Assembly (NCBI RefSeq): GCF_951801035.1
Contig: NZ_CATOKT010000001.1
Source: Adlercreutzia sp910585575
GTDB taxonomy: Bacteria > Actinomycetota > Coriobacteriia > Coriobacteriales > Eggerthellaceae
Length of the DNA: 64,000 nt
Reading direction: 5' to 3' (one strand)
Both the position numbers and the translations under genes were made by a program. The notes below the pieces were generated by a model. That model was not told the origin of the DNA. It searched no databases and was given only the letters and a program-made list of their open reading frames with translations. Positions 27,704 to 37,465 of the stretch are shown one piece after another (position 1 is the first letter of the stretch; each line of letters starts with the position of its first letter).

Positions 27704-29551
27704 GTGTCGTTGTCCTTTCGTCGCGCTGTAAGCACGCTGTGCTCGCTGGCGCTTGCCTTTTCGCTTATCCCTGCCACGGCCTTTGCCGAAGAGCCCTCTG
27801 CGGAAGAGGCGGCTTTCGAGGGATCGTCTCTCGAAGACGTCGCCGATGTTCCTGCTGTGTTCGACCCCAGCGCCATTGAAGTTACCTCTCTGGAAACCTC
27901 CGCTGCGGTGCAAGAGGCGATTGCGCTGTTCTCGCTCGATACGAGCCAAGTGCCCCTGGTCTCAAGCACGCAAGAGCGGTGGATCGATCGCGTCGCATTG
28001 CCCGACTATGCGCGGCAGTTCTATGACACGCTTGTTGAGGCGTGCGACAACGACGGTTCTCGGGATTACCTCATCGAAGACCGCTACTTCGACAGCACAG
28101 CGTCGGATGACGGCACCTATACCCGGTTCCCGGAAGGAGCGGCTTTGTTGGCGGCTACTCTCACCCGGCCGACCCAGCAACAGCTGGCCGCTGCTCAGGC
28201 AGCCATTGTGACCGCTCGAGCTGCCTTTGATCGCGATCACCCCGAAGTGTTCTGGCTCACGGGCTCGGTGGGGACGACCGCGATTGGCGCGGGCTCCCAG
28301 GTCCGCCTCTATTACGTACTCTTGACCAACGAAAAGAACGGCGGCATGGATCCGCGCACGGCCGCTTATGCAAGCGAGTATGCCATCAAGCACGGCATTT
28401 GGAGTCGCGACAGCTCCGTGCGCAGCATTCTCCAAGGGGTGGGCAGTTCCGCCACGCAATACCAGGCGGTGAAATACTTCAACCAGTGGCTTACCCAGAA
28501 TAACGGCTACAACACGTTAGGCGGCGCCAACGGCAACGATCCCTACGAGTGCATCAGCGCTCTTGAGGGCCGTGCGGGCGCCCAGGGGCCGGTGTGCGAG
28601 GGCTACGCGCGCGCCTTCAAGGTGCTCTGCGATCAATCGGGCATTCCCTGTGTGCTTGAGGACGGGGATGCGGTTTCTCCTGGCTCGACGGTGGGCGGTC
28701 CGCACATGTGGAACAACGTAAAGCTGGCGGGTGCCTGGTATGGGGTCGACGTTACCTGGAACGACCCAGGAGCGGGCACGGTCAAGCGGTCGGGTGACGA
28801 GAGCGAAACCTGGCTGCTGCGTGGCAAGAATGCCGCGGTGGTGGGCAGCTATACCTTTGGATGGACGCACCCGGTGGCCAATATGGTCTACGCCGGATGC
28901 GTGGCCTTTACGAACAGCCCTGCTCTGAGTGCGACGGACTACGTCGAGGCGTCGTCGCCCTCAAGCCCGGTGTCCATCAAGCTGCCTGCCGCTGCGCCCG
29001 AGCCGCAAAAGCCGCGCCTGTCATCGCTGACACTGTCCAAGAAGTCTTTCACTGCCAACGGAAAGGTGCAGCGCCCCACCGTGACGGTGAAGGTGAACGG
29101 TCGCACCTTGGCTGCCAGCTCCTATACGGTGAAGTACAGCAGCGGCTGCAAGAAGACGGGCACCTATAAAGTAACAGTAACAGGCAAAGGCGGCTACACG
29201 GGCACGCTCACGGCCACCTTCAAAATCGCAAAGCCCAAGGTTTCTAAGACGACTAGTCTCAAAGTGAAGGCAGGGAAGAAGCGCCTGGTAGCCACCTGGA
29301 AAAAGGCCGCGGGAAAAGTGTCGGGATATCAGATTCAGTACAGTACAAGCAAGAAGTTCACGAAGAAGAAAACCAAGACAACGACGGTGAAGCTGACGAC
29401 GAAGCTCGCCAAGAAAAAGACGCTCTCCAAGACAGTCAAGAAGCTGAAAACGAAGAAGACCTACTACGTCCGTATACGCACCTACTACAAGATCGGCGGC
29501 GAGACATTCTATTCTTCCTGGTCAAAAGCGCGTGAAGTACGTGTTCGCTAA
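27704..29551 (+). CDS. Secreted transglutaminase-like protein, paralogue of the upstream gene
   Basis: A 615-residue exported protein beginning with GTG after GGAGGAAGCTC. It has a signal peptide of about 25 residues and a transglutaminase-like domain with Cys298 (GPVCEGYARAFK), His334 (GPHMWNN) and Asp349 (GVDVTWNDPG). The triad spacing is almost the same as in the upstream paralogue (36 and 15 residues against 36 and 16). A short Ig-like domain follows, then a Lys-rich fibronectin-like C-terminus (YQIQYSTSKKF, KTKKTYYVRIRTYY). It lacks the YDG domain and Pro-rich stalk of its neighbour. Probably a tandem duplication followed by domain loss or gain. Confidence 0.82.
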   Translation: MSLSFRRAVSTLCSLALAFSLIPATAFAEEPSAEEAAFEGSSLEDVADVPAVFDPSAIEVTSLETSAAVQEAIALFSLDTSQVPLVSSTQERWIDRVALPDYARQFYDTLVEACDNDGSRDYLIEDRYFDSTASDDGTYTRFPEGAALLAATLTRPTQQQLAAAQAAIVTARAAFDRDHPEVFWLTGSVGTTAIGAGSQVRLYYVLLTNEKNGGMDPRTAAYASEYAIKHGIWSRDSSVRSILQGVGSSATQYQAVKYFNQWLTQNNGYNTLGGANGNDPYECISALEGRAGAQGPVCEGYARAFKVLCDQSGIPCVLEDGDAVSPGSTVGGPHMWNNVKLAGAWYGVDVTWNDPGAGTVKRSGDESETWLLRGKNAAVVGSYTFGWTHPVANMVYAGCVAFTNSPALSATDYVEASSPSSPVSIKLPAAAPEPQKPRLSSLTLSKKSFTANGKVQRPTVTVKVNGRTLAASSYTVKYSSGCKKTGTYKVTVTGKGGYTGTLTATFKIAKPKVSKTTSLKVKAGKKRLVATWKKAAGKVSGYQIQYSTSKKFTKKKTKTTTVKLTTKLAKKKTLSKTVKKLKTKKTYYVRIRTYYKIGGETFYSSWSKAREVRVR

Positions 29552-29719
29552 AAAAGGATCCTGTCAGAAAACGAGCCTCTTACAAACGGCCGAAGGCTGG
29601 AATAAGACGTTCTTCCCATGCCATAATGAAAGCAAGTATGGAGCGAAAGAGGCATGTTGTTGTCTGCCTGTTGGCAAACCGCAACATGCCGTTCGCGTCT
29701 CTCTTGGAAAGGACGCACT

Positions 29720-31132
29720 ATGGATCGAAATGACGTCGTAAAGGCGGCCGAGGAGTATTGGGACAAGAATTGGCCTGCTATTAAGGGCGACATCGCCACG
29801 CTGGTGGAAATTCCCAGCACAGAAGACCTGGACGCCGCCGGCCCCGGTGAGCCCTATGGCCCTGGCCCCGCCAAGGCGCTGGCAGCGGCGCTGGATATTG
29901 CCGCTGGCATGGGCTTTGAAACCACCAACTGCGACGGCCATATCGGCTTCGCTGACCTGGCGGGCGATACGCCCACGCAGCTGGGCATCATCGGCCATAT
30001 GGACGTGGTGCCCGCCGGCCCCGGCTGGACCTTCCCGCCCTTCGAGGTAACGGAGAAGGACGGCTATCTCATCGGTCGCGGCACCCTGGACGACAAGGGC
30101 CCCTCGGTGGTGGCTCTGCATGCCATGAAGTGCCTGGGCGAGCTGCCCATGGATCGCCGTTACACCATGCGCTTCCTATTCGGCGCCAACGAGGAAACCT
30201 CCATGGCCGATGTGGTGTACTACCACGAGCACTACGATGATCCGGCCTTCATCTTCACGCCCGACGCCGATTTCCCCACCTGCTACGGCGAGAAGGGTGG
30301 CTTTGACGGCCGTATCACCAGCGCGAAAATCGACGACCCCGTCATCCTCGAGTTCGACGGTGGCGTGGTCACCAACGCGGTGCCTGGTGTGGCCACGGCT
30401 TTGGTGAAGGCCCATGCCGCCAATCTGCCCGCGGCCGAGCGCCTGACCATCACCGACGAGGGCGACGGCCTGGTGCGCATCGATGCCGAGGGCGTGAACG
30501 CCCACGCCGCGTGGCCCGAGCGCGGCATCAGCGCCATCAAGCTCATCGTCGACTACCTGCTGGCCAATAACTTGTGCAACGAGCAGGAGCGCGCCTTCCT
30601 GGAGTTCGACCAGAAGCTGGTTAGCCACACCGACGGCTCCGGTGTGGGCATTGCCACGGCCGACGAGTACTTCGGCCCACTGACCGTGGTGGGAGGCACC
30701 ATCCACATTGAGGACGGGCGCTTCGTGCAGACCATGGACAGTCGTTGGCCCACGTCCATCACCTCGGACGAGATCATCGACATCATGACCAAGCAGACCG
30801 ACGCCATTGGCGCCACCTTCGAGAACACGCTGCTCATGGTGCCGTTCCTGGTGAAGCCCGACGATCCGGAAATTCAGGCCCTGCAGAACGCCTTTCATGA
30901 GGTAACGGGCGACGACCACCAGCCCTTCACCATCGGCGGCGGCACCTACGCCCGCGAGTTCAAGAAGGGCGCGTCCTTCGGTGTGAATATGCCCTGGATT
31001 CCCAACCCCGATTGGGTGGGCGGCGAGCACGGTCCCGATGAGGGCGTGGCCATCGATCTTCTGCGCACGTCCTTCATCATCTATGTGCTGGGGCTCTACG
31101 ACTTGCAGCAGCTCGATCTTGCTGACGAGTAG
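29720..31132 (+). CDS. pepV: M20-family dipeptidase (PepV-like)
   Basis: A 470-residue zinc dipeptidase of the PepV/Xaa-His group. The metal-binding motifs are present: GHMDVVPAG near residue 94, the catalytic GRGTLDDKGP, and NEETSM. A late TIGGGTYAREF segment carries the substrate-contacting region. It cleaves dipeptides with an unblocked N-terminus in the cytoplasm. The ATG at 29720 follows GGAAAGGAC. A 9-bp stem (GGCATGTTG with CAACATGCC, 29652-29689) sits in the leader just before it and could influence expression. Confidence 0.9.
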   Translation: MDRNDVVKAAEEYWDKNWPAIKGDIATLVEIPSTEDLDAAGPGEPYGPGPAKALAAALDIAAGMGFETTNCDGHIGFADLAGDTPTQLGIIGHMDVVPAGPGWTFPPFEVTEKDGYLIGRGTLDDKGPSVVALHAMKCLGELPMDRRYTMRFLFGANEETSMADVVYYHEHYDDPAFIFTPDADFPTCYGEKGGFDGRITSAKIDDPVILEFDGGVVTNAVPGVATALVKAHAANLPAAERLTITDEGDGLVRIDAEGVNAHAAWPERGISAIKLIVDYLLANNLCNEQERAFLEFDQKLVSHTDGSGVGIATADEYFGPLTVVGGTIHIEDGRFVQTMDSRWPTSITSDEIIDIMTKQTDAIGATFENTLLMVPFLVKPDDPEIQALQNAFHEVTGDDHQPFTIGGGTYAREFKKGASFGVNMPWIPNPDWVGGEHGPDEGVAIDLLRTSFIIYVLGLYDLQQLDLADE

Positions 31133-31294
31133 TCATCGAACGCCTCCTCGACGCAGGGAACTATAGAAAGCCCCCGTCATCCATAGAAAAGTCTGATCTG
31201 GGTTAAACCCGTGGTTATTCTTTTTCGTGGACGGCGGGGGCCTTTGTGTGCTATAGAATAGAAAAAGTTTTACCCGCGTATTTTGGAGGATAAA

Positions 31295-32008
31295 GTGCTT
31301 AACGCTATCATCGTTGACGACGAAGCGCCCGCGCGTTCCGAACTTCGTTTCCTGCTTGATGAAGTAGGCGGGGTTGAGGTAACGGCTGAAGCCGCCAGCG
31401 TGCGCGAGGCCATCGAGAAACTCAAGGAATATCCCTGCGACGTGATGTTCCTCGACGTGAACATGCCCGAGGCAACGGGCCTGCAGCTGGCCGAGGCCCT
31501 GCAGCATTTGAAGTTCCCCCCGGCGGTGGTGTTCGTCACCGCTTACAGCGAGCATGCCCTTGATGCGTTCAAGGTCAGCGCTATCGACTACCTGGTCAAG
31601 CCCGTGGAAACCGAGCGCTTGGCCCAGGCCATCGCCCGCGTGCGCGAGCATGTGGCCCTGCATATGCAGGCCCATAAGTCCGAGCGCATTCCTGTGGAAA
31701 AGGGCGGCAAGAAAATCCTCATCGGCATCGATAAGATCCGCTTCGTCATGGCTCGCGACGATTACGCCTACCTGCAGACGGACACCGACCGCTACTTCTC
31801 CACGGTCAGCCTGGCCCAGCTGGAGAAGCGCCTCGACGGTCACGGGTTCTTCCGCGTGCATCGCGGCTACCTGGTGAATCTTTCCATGGTGGAGGAAATC
31901 GAGTCCGTGTCTGGCGGCACGCTTTTGCTCACGCTCAACGGTGTGGAGGAGAAGATTCCCGTCTCCCGTCGCCGCGTGTCCTCGCTGAAGAAGGCGCTGA
32001 ATCTGTAA
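31295..32008 (+). CDS. LytTR-family response regulator
   Basis: A 237-residue regulator. The receiver domain (about 1-120) has the acidic pair DDE, phosphoacceptor Asp in FLDVNMP, Thr in FVTAYS and Lys in YLVKPVE. It is followed by a LytTR DNA-binding domain (about 135-237; FFRVHRGYLVNLSMV). GTG at 31295 is chosen because GGAGGATAAA precedes it. No histidine kinase is adjacent, so it is an orphan. LytTR regulators often control cell-envelope or competence/toxin genes; the target here is not evident. Confidence 0.9.
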   Translation: MLNAIIVDDEAPARSELRFLLDEVGGVEVTAEAASVREAIEKLKEYPCDVMFLDVNMPEATGLQLAEALQHLKFPPAVVFVTAYSEHALDAFKVSAIDYLVKPVETERLAQAIARVREHVALHMQAHKSERIPVEKGGKKILIGIDKIRFVMARDDYAYLQTDTDRYFSTVSLAQLEKRLDGHGFFRVHRGYLVNLSMVEEIESVSGGTLLLTLNGVEEKIPVSRRRVSSLKKALNL

Positions 32009-32036
32009 GGTTCCGTCGGCCCCTTTAAAGTGAAAG

Positions 32037-32070
32037 GAAGCGCCCTCGCCTTTGGCAGGGCGCTTCTTGC
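32037..32070 (+). terminator. Hairpin terminator of the LytTR regulator
   Basis: GAAGCGCCCTCGCC pairs with GGCAGGGCGCTTC (one mismatch) across TTT, followed by TTGCG. Confidence 0.75.
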
Positions 32071-32103
32071 GTTCACAGAACCGCCATACCCTCAGGGCGT
32101 TTT

Positions 32104-32132
32104 CTGACGGAGAGATACCCCTTTGGTAGAAT
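32104..32132 (+). promoter_or_regulatory. Promoter candidate for pgi
   Basis: CTGACG, a 17-base spacer and TAGAAT (32127-32132) give a fair housekeeping promoter about 90 bases before the pgi start. Confidence 0.5.
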
Positions 32133-32224
32133 GTTTCAAACAAGTTAACGAACAGGCGGCCGCAGCGAGAAGGCGCGGCCCGCTTCGTTTTTGGCTGGCA
32201 TTGTCCTGAAGAGAAGGAAAGCCT

Positions 32225-34114
32225 ATGCTCTCCGCAGATATCGAGAAGATGTACCCCGCGGCGAAGACCCTGGTGAAGGCCCATGCGGCCAGCCGCATCC
32301 ACCAGAAGGATGCCACGCTGTACGACTTTTCCCCCGAGGCCGAGGCCTGCGCGGCCGAGTTCCTCGGCTGGGCCGATCTGGCCACGAACCCGCCCTGCGA
32401 CCTGGCCCGCATCCAGGCCTTCGCCGACGAGGCGGTGGAGGCCGGCCTCGACACCATCCTGCTCATCGGCCAGGGCGGCTCCACCCAGGCGCCCATGACC
32501 ATCACCAAGTACAACAAGCACGACTCCGCGCGCGTGAAGTTCCGCACGCTGGACTCCGACTCCCCGGTGCGCGTGCGCGAGATGCTCACCATCTGCGACC
32601 CGCGCCGCACGCTCGTCATCATCTCCTCGAAGAGCGGCGGCACCATCGAGCCGCGCATGCTGCTGGAGGCGGTGCGCGCCTCGTTCGAGAAGGAGCTGGG
32701 CGCCCACGCCGTCAAGCACCTGGTGGCCATCACCGACCCGGGCTCCGACCTGGAGAAGATGGCCCGCGAGGAGGGCTGGCGCGCGGTGTTCTCCGGCGAA
32801 CCTACCGTCGGAGGTCGCTTCTCGGCCCTTTCGGTGTTCGGCCTGGTGCCCGCGGCGCTGGCCGGCATCGACATGGAGGAGTTCCTGGAGCATGCCCGCC
32901 AGGCCGAGGAGATCTGCAGCGAAGACGCCATCGACAATCCCGCCATTAATTTGGCGGCGTTCCTGTACGACAACTACTTGAAGGGCCGCAACAAGTTCTC
33001 GTTCCTCACGCCGAAGCGCGGTCGCGTGCTGGGCCTGTGGATCGAGCAGCTGGTGGCGGAGTCGCTCGGCAAGGAGGGCCAGGGCATCCTGCCGAACATC
33101 GAGATCGACTCGCTGCTCCTGACCGAGGACCCGGGCGACCGCACCATCGTCATGTACCAGACCCAGACCGACCTGTGGGACGAGCGCCGCAACTTCGAGA
33201 TGTCGCTCGCCTACATCGACCCGGCCATCCCGCGCATGAACTACCGCATCGACACGGTGGCGGAGCTGGCCGAGCACTTCGTCATGTGGGAGTACGCCAT
33301 CGCCATGTGCGGCTACCTTATGCAGGTGAGCCCCTTCGACCAGCCCGACGTGGCGTCGGCCAAGGCCGAGGTGCTGGACATCCTGGAGAACGGCCAGCCG
33401 GAGCCGAACTTCACCGAGGCGTTCACCGACGAGGTGGACATGGGCACCGTGGAGGTCACGTACGCGCCCATGTTCGAGGGCTGCGAGGACCTGCACGAGA
33501 CGCTCTACGCGCTGCTGTCGTCCATCCAGCCCGGCGACTTCTTCGCGCTGAACGCGTTCCTGCCGTTCACGGGCGAGGGGCGCCGCGAGGCCATCGAGCA
33601 GATGCGCCACGGCGTGGCCGAGTCCTTCGGCGTGGTGTCGTGCCTGGAGGTGGGCCCGCGCTACCTGCACTCCACGGGCCAGCTGCAGAAGGGCGGCCCC
33701 AACATGGGCGTGTTCCTCATCCTGTCGGCCGACGAGCTCAAGGACATCCCGCTGCCCGAGGGCGCCACGGCTCCGAGTCTTGGCGCGCTGGCGAAGGCCC
33801 AGGCCGCCGGCGACCTGGTCACGCTCGCCAAGCGCGGCCGGCGCGCCGTGCACCTGCACCTGCCGGACAACTCCGGGGTGACGCTACGCTTGCTGGCCCA
33901 GGTGGTGGACGACGTCATCGCCGACATCCTTACCGACCGCGCCCTGGCCGAAGCGGCGTCCCTGGCCGAGGACGAGGCCGAGCTGGACGCCCCCGAGGCC
34001 ACCGCCGTGGTGGAGAGCGTCGAGGCCAGCGAGACCCAGGACGTCGGGTCGGCCGAGCCCATGGGCGAGACCGAAGCCAACACCCAGGACTCGCTCGAAG
34101 GGGCGCAGCTCTAA
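32225..34114 (+). CDS. pgi: Glucose-6-phosphate isomerase, long type
   Basis: A 629-residue sugar-phosphate isomerase. It has the SIS-type phosphate site (SSKSGGTIEP near residue 138), a GQGGSTQAP segment, and GPRYLHSTGQLQKGGPN near residue 480. The last belongs to the isomerase type seen in transaldolase-isomerase fusions rather than the classical 450- or 550-residue enzymes. It interconverts glucose-6-phosphate and fructose-6-phosphate. The last ~60 residues are acidic Ala/Glu-rich and look dispensable. Third-position GC is visibly higher than in neighbouring genes. AGAAGGAAAGC precedes the ATG. No transaldolase gene is in the window. Confidence 0.85.
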   Translation: MLSADIEKMYPAAKTLVKAHAASRIHQKDATLYDFSPEAEACAAEFLGWADLATNPPCDLARIQAFADEAVEAGLDTILLIGQGGSTQAPMTITKYNKHDSARVKFRTLDSDSPVRVREMLTICDPRRTLVIISSKSGGTIEPRMLLEAVRASFEKELGAHAVKHLVAITDPGSDLEKMAREEGWRAVFSGEPTVGGRFSALSVFGLVPAALAGIDMEEFLEHARQAEEICSEDAIDNPAINLAAFLYDNYLKGRNKFSFLTPKRGRVLGLWIEQLVAESLGKEGQGILPNIEIDSLLLTEDPGDRTIVMYQTQTDLWDERRNFEMSLAYIDPAIPRMNYRIDTVAELAEHFVMWEYAIAMCGYLMQVSPFDQPDVASAKAEVLDILENGQPEPNFTEAFTDEVDMGTVEVTYAPMFEGCEDLHETLYALLSSIQPGDFFALNAFLPFTGEGRREAIEQMRHGVAESFGVVSCLEVGPRYLHSTGQLQKGGPNMGVFLILSADELKDIPLPEGATAPSLGALAKAQAAGDLVTLAKRGRRAVHLHLPDNSGVTLRLLAQVVDDVIADILTDRALAEAASLAEDEAELDAPEATAVVESVEASETQDVGSAEPMGETEANTQDSLEGAQL

Positions 34115-34171
34115 CAGCCTACTCGCGAGGAAGAGCGGCGGTGTCGCTGCCCGGCCGCTCACATCGGGATG

Positions 34172-34393
34172 AGCCAACTGAGACAGCCGACCGTCTGGCT
34201 TGTCTCATTCTCCCTCATTCCCATGCTGCTTCGTAGGGCCGGCATGGGGTGGTAGGTTCCCAAAACGGATAGTTTGGTTCCCTCGGTGCCTGTGTGTATT
34301 TCTCTTCACCTGGGGTTTTGTCGGGGTAGGGAACCAAATACCCCTTGTTTGGCTTTACGCAAGATACCAAAAGGGTCGTTCTTGGAACCTGCT
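34172..34393. repeat. Composite interspersed repeat, copy 1
   Basis: The 34115-34530 gap between pgi and hypF holds no gene but carries three segments that recur at 59.3-59.6 kb. 34172-34211 matches 59367-59406 (same strand, about 35 of 40). 34251-34283 matches the reverse complement of 59530-59563. 34363-34393 matches the reverse complement of 59327-59356. Internal inverted arms TTTGGTTCCCT (34273-34283) and AGGGAACCAAA (34327-34337) are perfect. The first segment forms a stem (TGAGACA/TGTCTCA) followed by TTCT and may serve as the pgi terminator. Confidence 0.7.
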
Positions 34394-34530
34394 ACGCGCA
34401 GGGGCGAGCCAGCTGGCTGTTTCACCTTCGTCCCCCTTCTCGCGTGCAGCGTATTACCGACTGGTCACGCTCCAAAGGTATGGAGCCATGCATGGTCTAC
34501 AATGAGCGAAACGCGTTTTAAGGAGCCATC

Positions 34531-37146
34531 ATGATCGATGCGGTTGATATTTGGGTTAAGGGCATTGTGCAAGGGGTGGGATTCCGCCCCTTCGTTTATC
34601 GTATGGCGAAAAAGTACCTGATTAACGGGTGGGTGCTGAACGCTACCGACGGCGTGCACATTCATGCCGAGGGCGAAAGCAAGCTGGTTGACGAGTTCAT
34701 CATGGAGCTTTCGGACCACGCGCCGGCGGCCGCCAAGGTGGAGGAAATCGACATCAAGGAGGTGCCGCTCGAGCAGTTCGACTCCTTCGAGATTCGCTTC
34801 TCCGACGACGAGGACGTGGCTGAGACCACGCTGGTCTCGCCCGACCTTGCCACCTGTGAGGACTGTGTGACGGAGCTCTTCAACCCGAACGACCGCCGCT
34901 ATCGCTACCCCTTCATCAACTGCACGAACTGCGGACCGCGCTTCACGATCATCGATCATTTGCCCTATGACCGCGCGGCCACCTCGATGGCGGCTTTCCC
35001 CATGTGCCAGCGCTGCGCGGCCGAGTACGCCGATCCCCTCGACCGCCGTTTCCACGCCCAGCCCGATGCCTGCTTCGAATGCGGCCCCTCGGTGACGTGG
35101 TGTGTGGGTGCTGACGGAGAAGAGTCCATTGGCAAGACGCGCGAGGAGTCGGACGCCATCTTTGCAGCCGCCGTGGATATGCTGATGGCAGGCAAGATTC
35201 TGGCTGTAAAGGGCCTGGGTGGCTTCCACTTAGTGTGCGATGCGAATAACGCAGAAGCGGTGGCCGAATTACGCCGTCGCAAGCGGCGCGACGGCAAGGC
35301 TTTTGCGGTCATGGCTTCCTCGGTGGCGGACGCGCGCTGCCTGTGCAGCGTGTCCGAGGAAGAGGAAGCAGTGCTGACGGGGTCGGTGCGGCCTATCGTG
35401 CTGCTGCGCAAACGCCCCGATGGCGCCATTGGCGCCGGTGTAGCGGATAAGCTGACGGAGCTGGGTGTCATGCTGCCCTACACGCCGGTGCAGCATTTGC
35501 TCATGCACGATTTCGCCGAAGTCTGGCAGCGCCAGGCGGGGAATACGGAGTCGTGCGAGGCGGTTCCTGGCCAGGCCGTGCCCCTGCTGGTGATGACATC
35601 GGGCAACGTCCACGACGAGCCCATTTGCATTACCGATGAGGAGGCTCGGGAGAAACTGGCCGGCATTGCCGATGCCTTCCTGGGCAATAACCGTCCCATT
35701 TTGACGCGTTTCGACGACACCGTCGTCCGCTTGGTGCGTGTGGGAGAGGTTGAGGGGCGTCCCGACTATGCCGTGCAGTTCCTGCGTCGCGCTCGCGGCT
35801 TTGCGCCGGTGCCGATCTCCACGGCTGCGAACGCAGCAGCGGTGGTCGAGAACGAAGCGGCCCAAGGGGCCGAGCACGAGGCCGGCGTGGTAGCGGAAGC
35901 CGAGGCTGAGGCGCAGGTGCAGGCCGAGGCTCAGCCCGAAGCGGCCAGCAACCCTTCCTCGGACGGCGTCATCTTCGCCGCCGGTCCTGAGCAGAAGAAC
36001 ACCTTCACGCTGCTGCGCGGAACCGACGCTTTTGTGTCCCAGCATATCGGCGATGTTGAGAATGCCGAGACCTACGACGCATGGCTGGCAGCAAAAGACC
36101 GCTTCGAGAGTCTCTTCGAAATGACGCCGACCCAGGTGGTGTGCGATTTGCATCCCGAATACCTCACTTCGAAGTGGGCCCACCATCAGGAGCTGCCCGT
36201 AACCGAGGTGCAGCATCATCACGCCCACATCGTCTCGGTTATGGCCGAGCACGGTCTTGCCGATGCGGTGTGCGGCATTGCCTTCGACGGTACGGGCTAT
36301 GGCGTCGACGGGGCCATTTGGGGCGGTGAGGTGCTGCTTTCGAACCGCCAGGCTTTCGAGCGCTTCGCCAACTTCGCTTACGTTCCCATGCCGGGCGGCG
36401 CGGCTGCTATCAAGCATCCGCTGCGCATGGCCTATGGCGTGCTGTGGGCCTACGATTTGCTCGATCATCCGGCCGCGCAGCGGGCCCTGGCTCCTTTGGG
36501 CGAGGAGGCCGCGCTGTGCGAGAAGATGATCGATCGGGGGTTGAACACCCCTATGACCTCCTCGGTTGGGCGGCTGTTCGATGCCGCTAGCGCGTTGCTG
36601 GGCGTGTGCACTGAGCCGTCCTATGAGGGGGAAGGGGCCATCTTGCTAGAGGCGGCTATGGAAGCTGCCGGGGCGGCCGCGCCGGCAGCCGCAGCTCAGG
36701 AAGAGGCCGCGGGCGTCATTCCCGAAGATGAGCTGACGGCCAAGGAGCGCTATGCCGTCACGGTGGTGAAGAACACGGCCACCGAAACGAGCACGGCCGA
36801 AGATACCTCGGTGGTGCTGTTCGACGCCGAGGGCACCTTCCGCGCGTTGTTGGACGACATGGCGGCTGGTGTCCCCGTCGCTGTTATCGCGCGCCGCTTC
36901 CATGATGCCTTGGTGTCGGCCGTGGTTATGGGAGCCGAATTGGTGCGCGCTATGTACGGCATTGCCACCGTGGTGCTTTCTGGCGGCGTCTTCATGAATC
37001 GCTACCTGGTTGAGCATGTCTTGCCGGCTTTGGCCGAGGCGGGCTTCACCGCGGCTATCAATCGCGATCTGCCCCCCAATGACGGGTGTATTTCCTATGG
37101 TCAGGCGGTGGTGTGCTCCGCTCGTTCTGCAGAGCAGGTAGACTAG
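34531..37146 (+). CDS. hypF: Carbamoyltransferase HypF
   Basis: An 871-residue [NiFe]-hydrogenase maturation enzyme that makes carbamoyl-adenylate and loads HypE. The domain order is intact. An acylphosphatase-like start (VQGVGFRPFVYRMA) is followed by two CxxC-x18-CxxC zinc modules at about 107-190. A YrdC-like domain (KGLGGFHLVCDA) and a Kae1-like carbamoyltransferase domain (HHHAHIVSVMAEHG, FDGTGYG, SGGVFMNRYL) complete it. It is longer than the usual ~750-800 because of two Ala/Glu-rich inserts, at about 430-475 and 705-760. A TACAAT at 34498 may be its -10 box. First gene of hypF-hypC-hypD. Confidence 0.96.
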   Translation: MIDAVDIWVKGIVQGVGFRPFVYRMAKKYLINGWVLNATDGVHIHAEGESKLVDEFIMELSDHAPAAAKVEEIDIKEVPLEQFDSFEIRFSDDEDVAETTLVSPDLATCEDCVTELFNPNDRRYRYPFINCTNCGPRFTIIDHLPYDRAATSMAAFPMCQRCAAEYADPLDRRFHAQPDACFECGPSVTWCVGADGEESIGKTREESDAIFAAAVDMLMAGKILAVKGLGGFHLVCDANNAEAVAELRRRKRRDGKAFAVMASSVADARCLCSVSEEEEAVLTGSVRPIVLLRKRPDGAIGAGVADKLTELGVMLPYTPVQHLLMHDFAEVWQRQAGNTESCEAVPGQAVPLLVMTSGNVHDEPICITDEEAREKLAGIADAFLGNNRPILTRFDDTVVRLVRVGEVEGRPDYAVQFLRRARGFAPVPISTAANAAAVVENEAAQGAEHEAGVVAEAEAEAQVQAEAQPEAASNPSSDGVIFAAGPEQKNTFTLLRGTDAFVSQHIGDVENAETYDAWLAAKDRFESLFEMTPTQVVCDLHPEYLTSKWAHHQELPVTEVQHHHAHIVSVMAEHGLADAVCGIAFDGTGYGVDGAIWGGEVLLSNRQAFERFANFAYVPMPGGAAAIKHPLRMAYGVLWAYDLLDHPAAQRALAPLGEEAALCEKMIDRGLNTPMTSSVGRLFDAASALLGVCTEPSYEGEGAILLEAAMEAAGAAAPAAAAQEEAAGVIPEDELTAKERYAVTVVKNTATETSTAEDTSVVLFDAEGTFRALLDDMAAGVPVAVIARRFHDALVSAVVMGAELVRAMYGIATVVLSGGVFMNRYLVEHVLPALAEAGFTAAINRDLPPNDGCISYGQAVVCSARSAEQVD

Positions 37147-37219
37147 CCGAATCCTCGCCTCCGCGCGCGGGACAACTTGAGACAATAGGAGAAAAGACGC
37201 TCGCTGAACGGAGGAGCTT

Positions 37220-37462
37220 ATGTGCTTGGCAATTCCCGCTAAGGTGGCGAAGCTCGAAGAGGGCAACTTGGCCACGGTTGATATTCTGGGAGTAACCCGC
37301 GAGATTTCCGTGGATCTGACTCCTCAGGCCCAGGTGGGCGATTACGTGCTGGTGCACGCTGGCTTTGCCATCGAGGTGGTGGACGAGCGGTTCGCCCAGG
37401 AAACCATCGACCTTATCAAACAGTTTCCCGAGCTGGCCGATCTCGACACTGCGGCGGCCTAG
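37220..37462 (+). CDS. hypC: Hydrogenase maturation chaperone HypC
   Basis: An 80-residue HypC/HupF protein beginning MCLAIPAKV, with the essential Cys2 that carries the Fe(CN)2CO unit with HypD, and the OB-fold ending GDYVLVHAGFAIEVVDE. AACGGAGGAG precedes the ATG. It lies 73 bases after hypF and three bases before hypD. Confidence 0.97.
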   Translation: MCLAIPAKVAKLEEGNLATVDILGVTREISVDLTPQAQVGDYVLVHAGFAIEVVDERFAQETIDLIKQFPELADLDTAAA

Positions 37463-37465
37463 GTC

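Noticed and set aside
29652..29689. Riboswitch before pepV
   Set aside because: A single 9-bp stem without recognisable conserved loop sequence; recorded only as a leader hairpin in the pepV entry.
31133..33859. 908-codon open frame on the minus strand opposite the LytTR regulator and pgi
   Set aside because: It runs antisense across two well-supported genes and their intergenic regions, has low-complexity composition and resembles no family. Long stop-free antisense frames are expected in GC-rich coding DNA.
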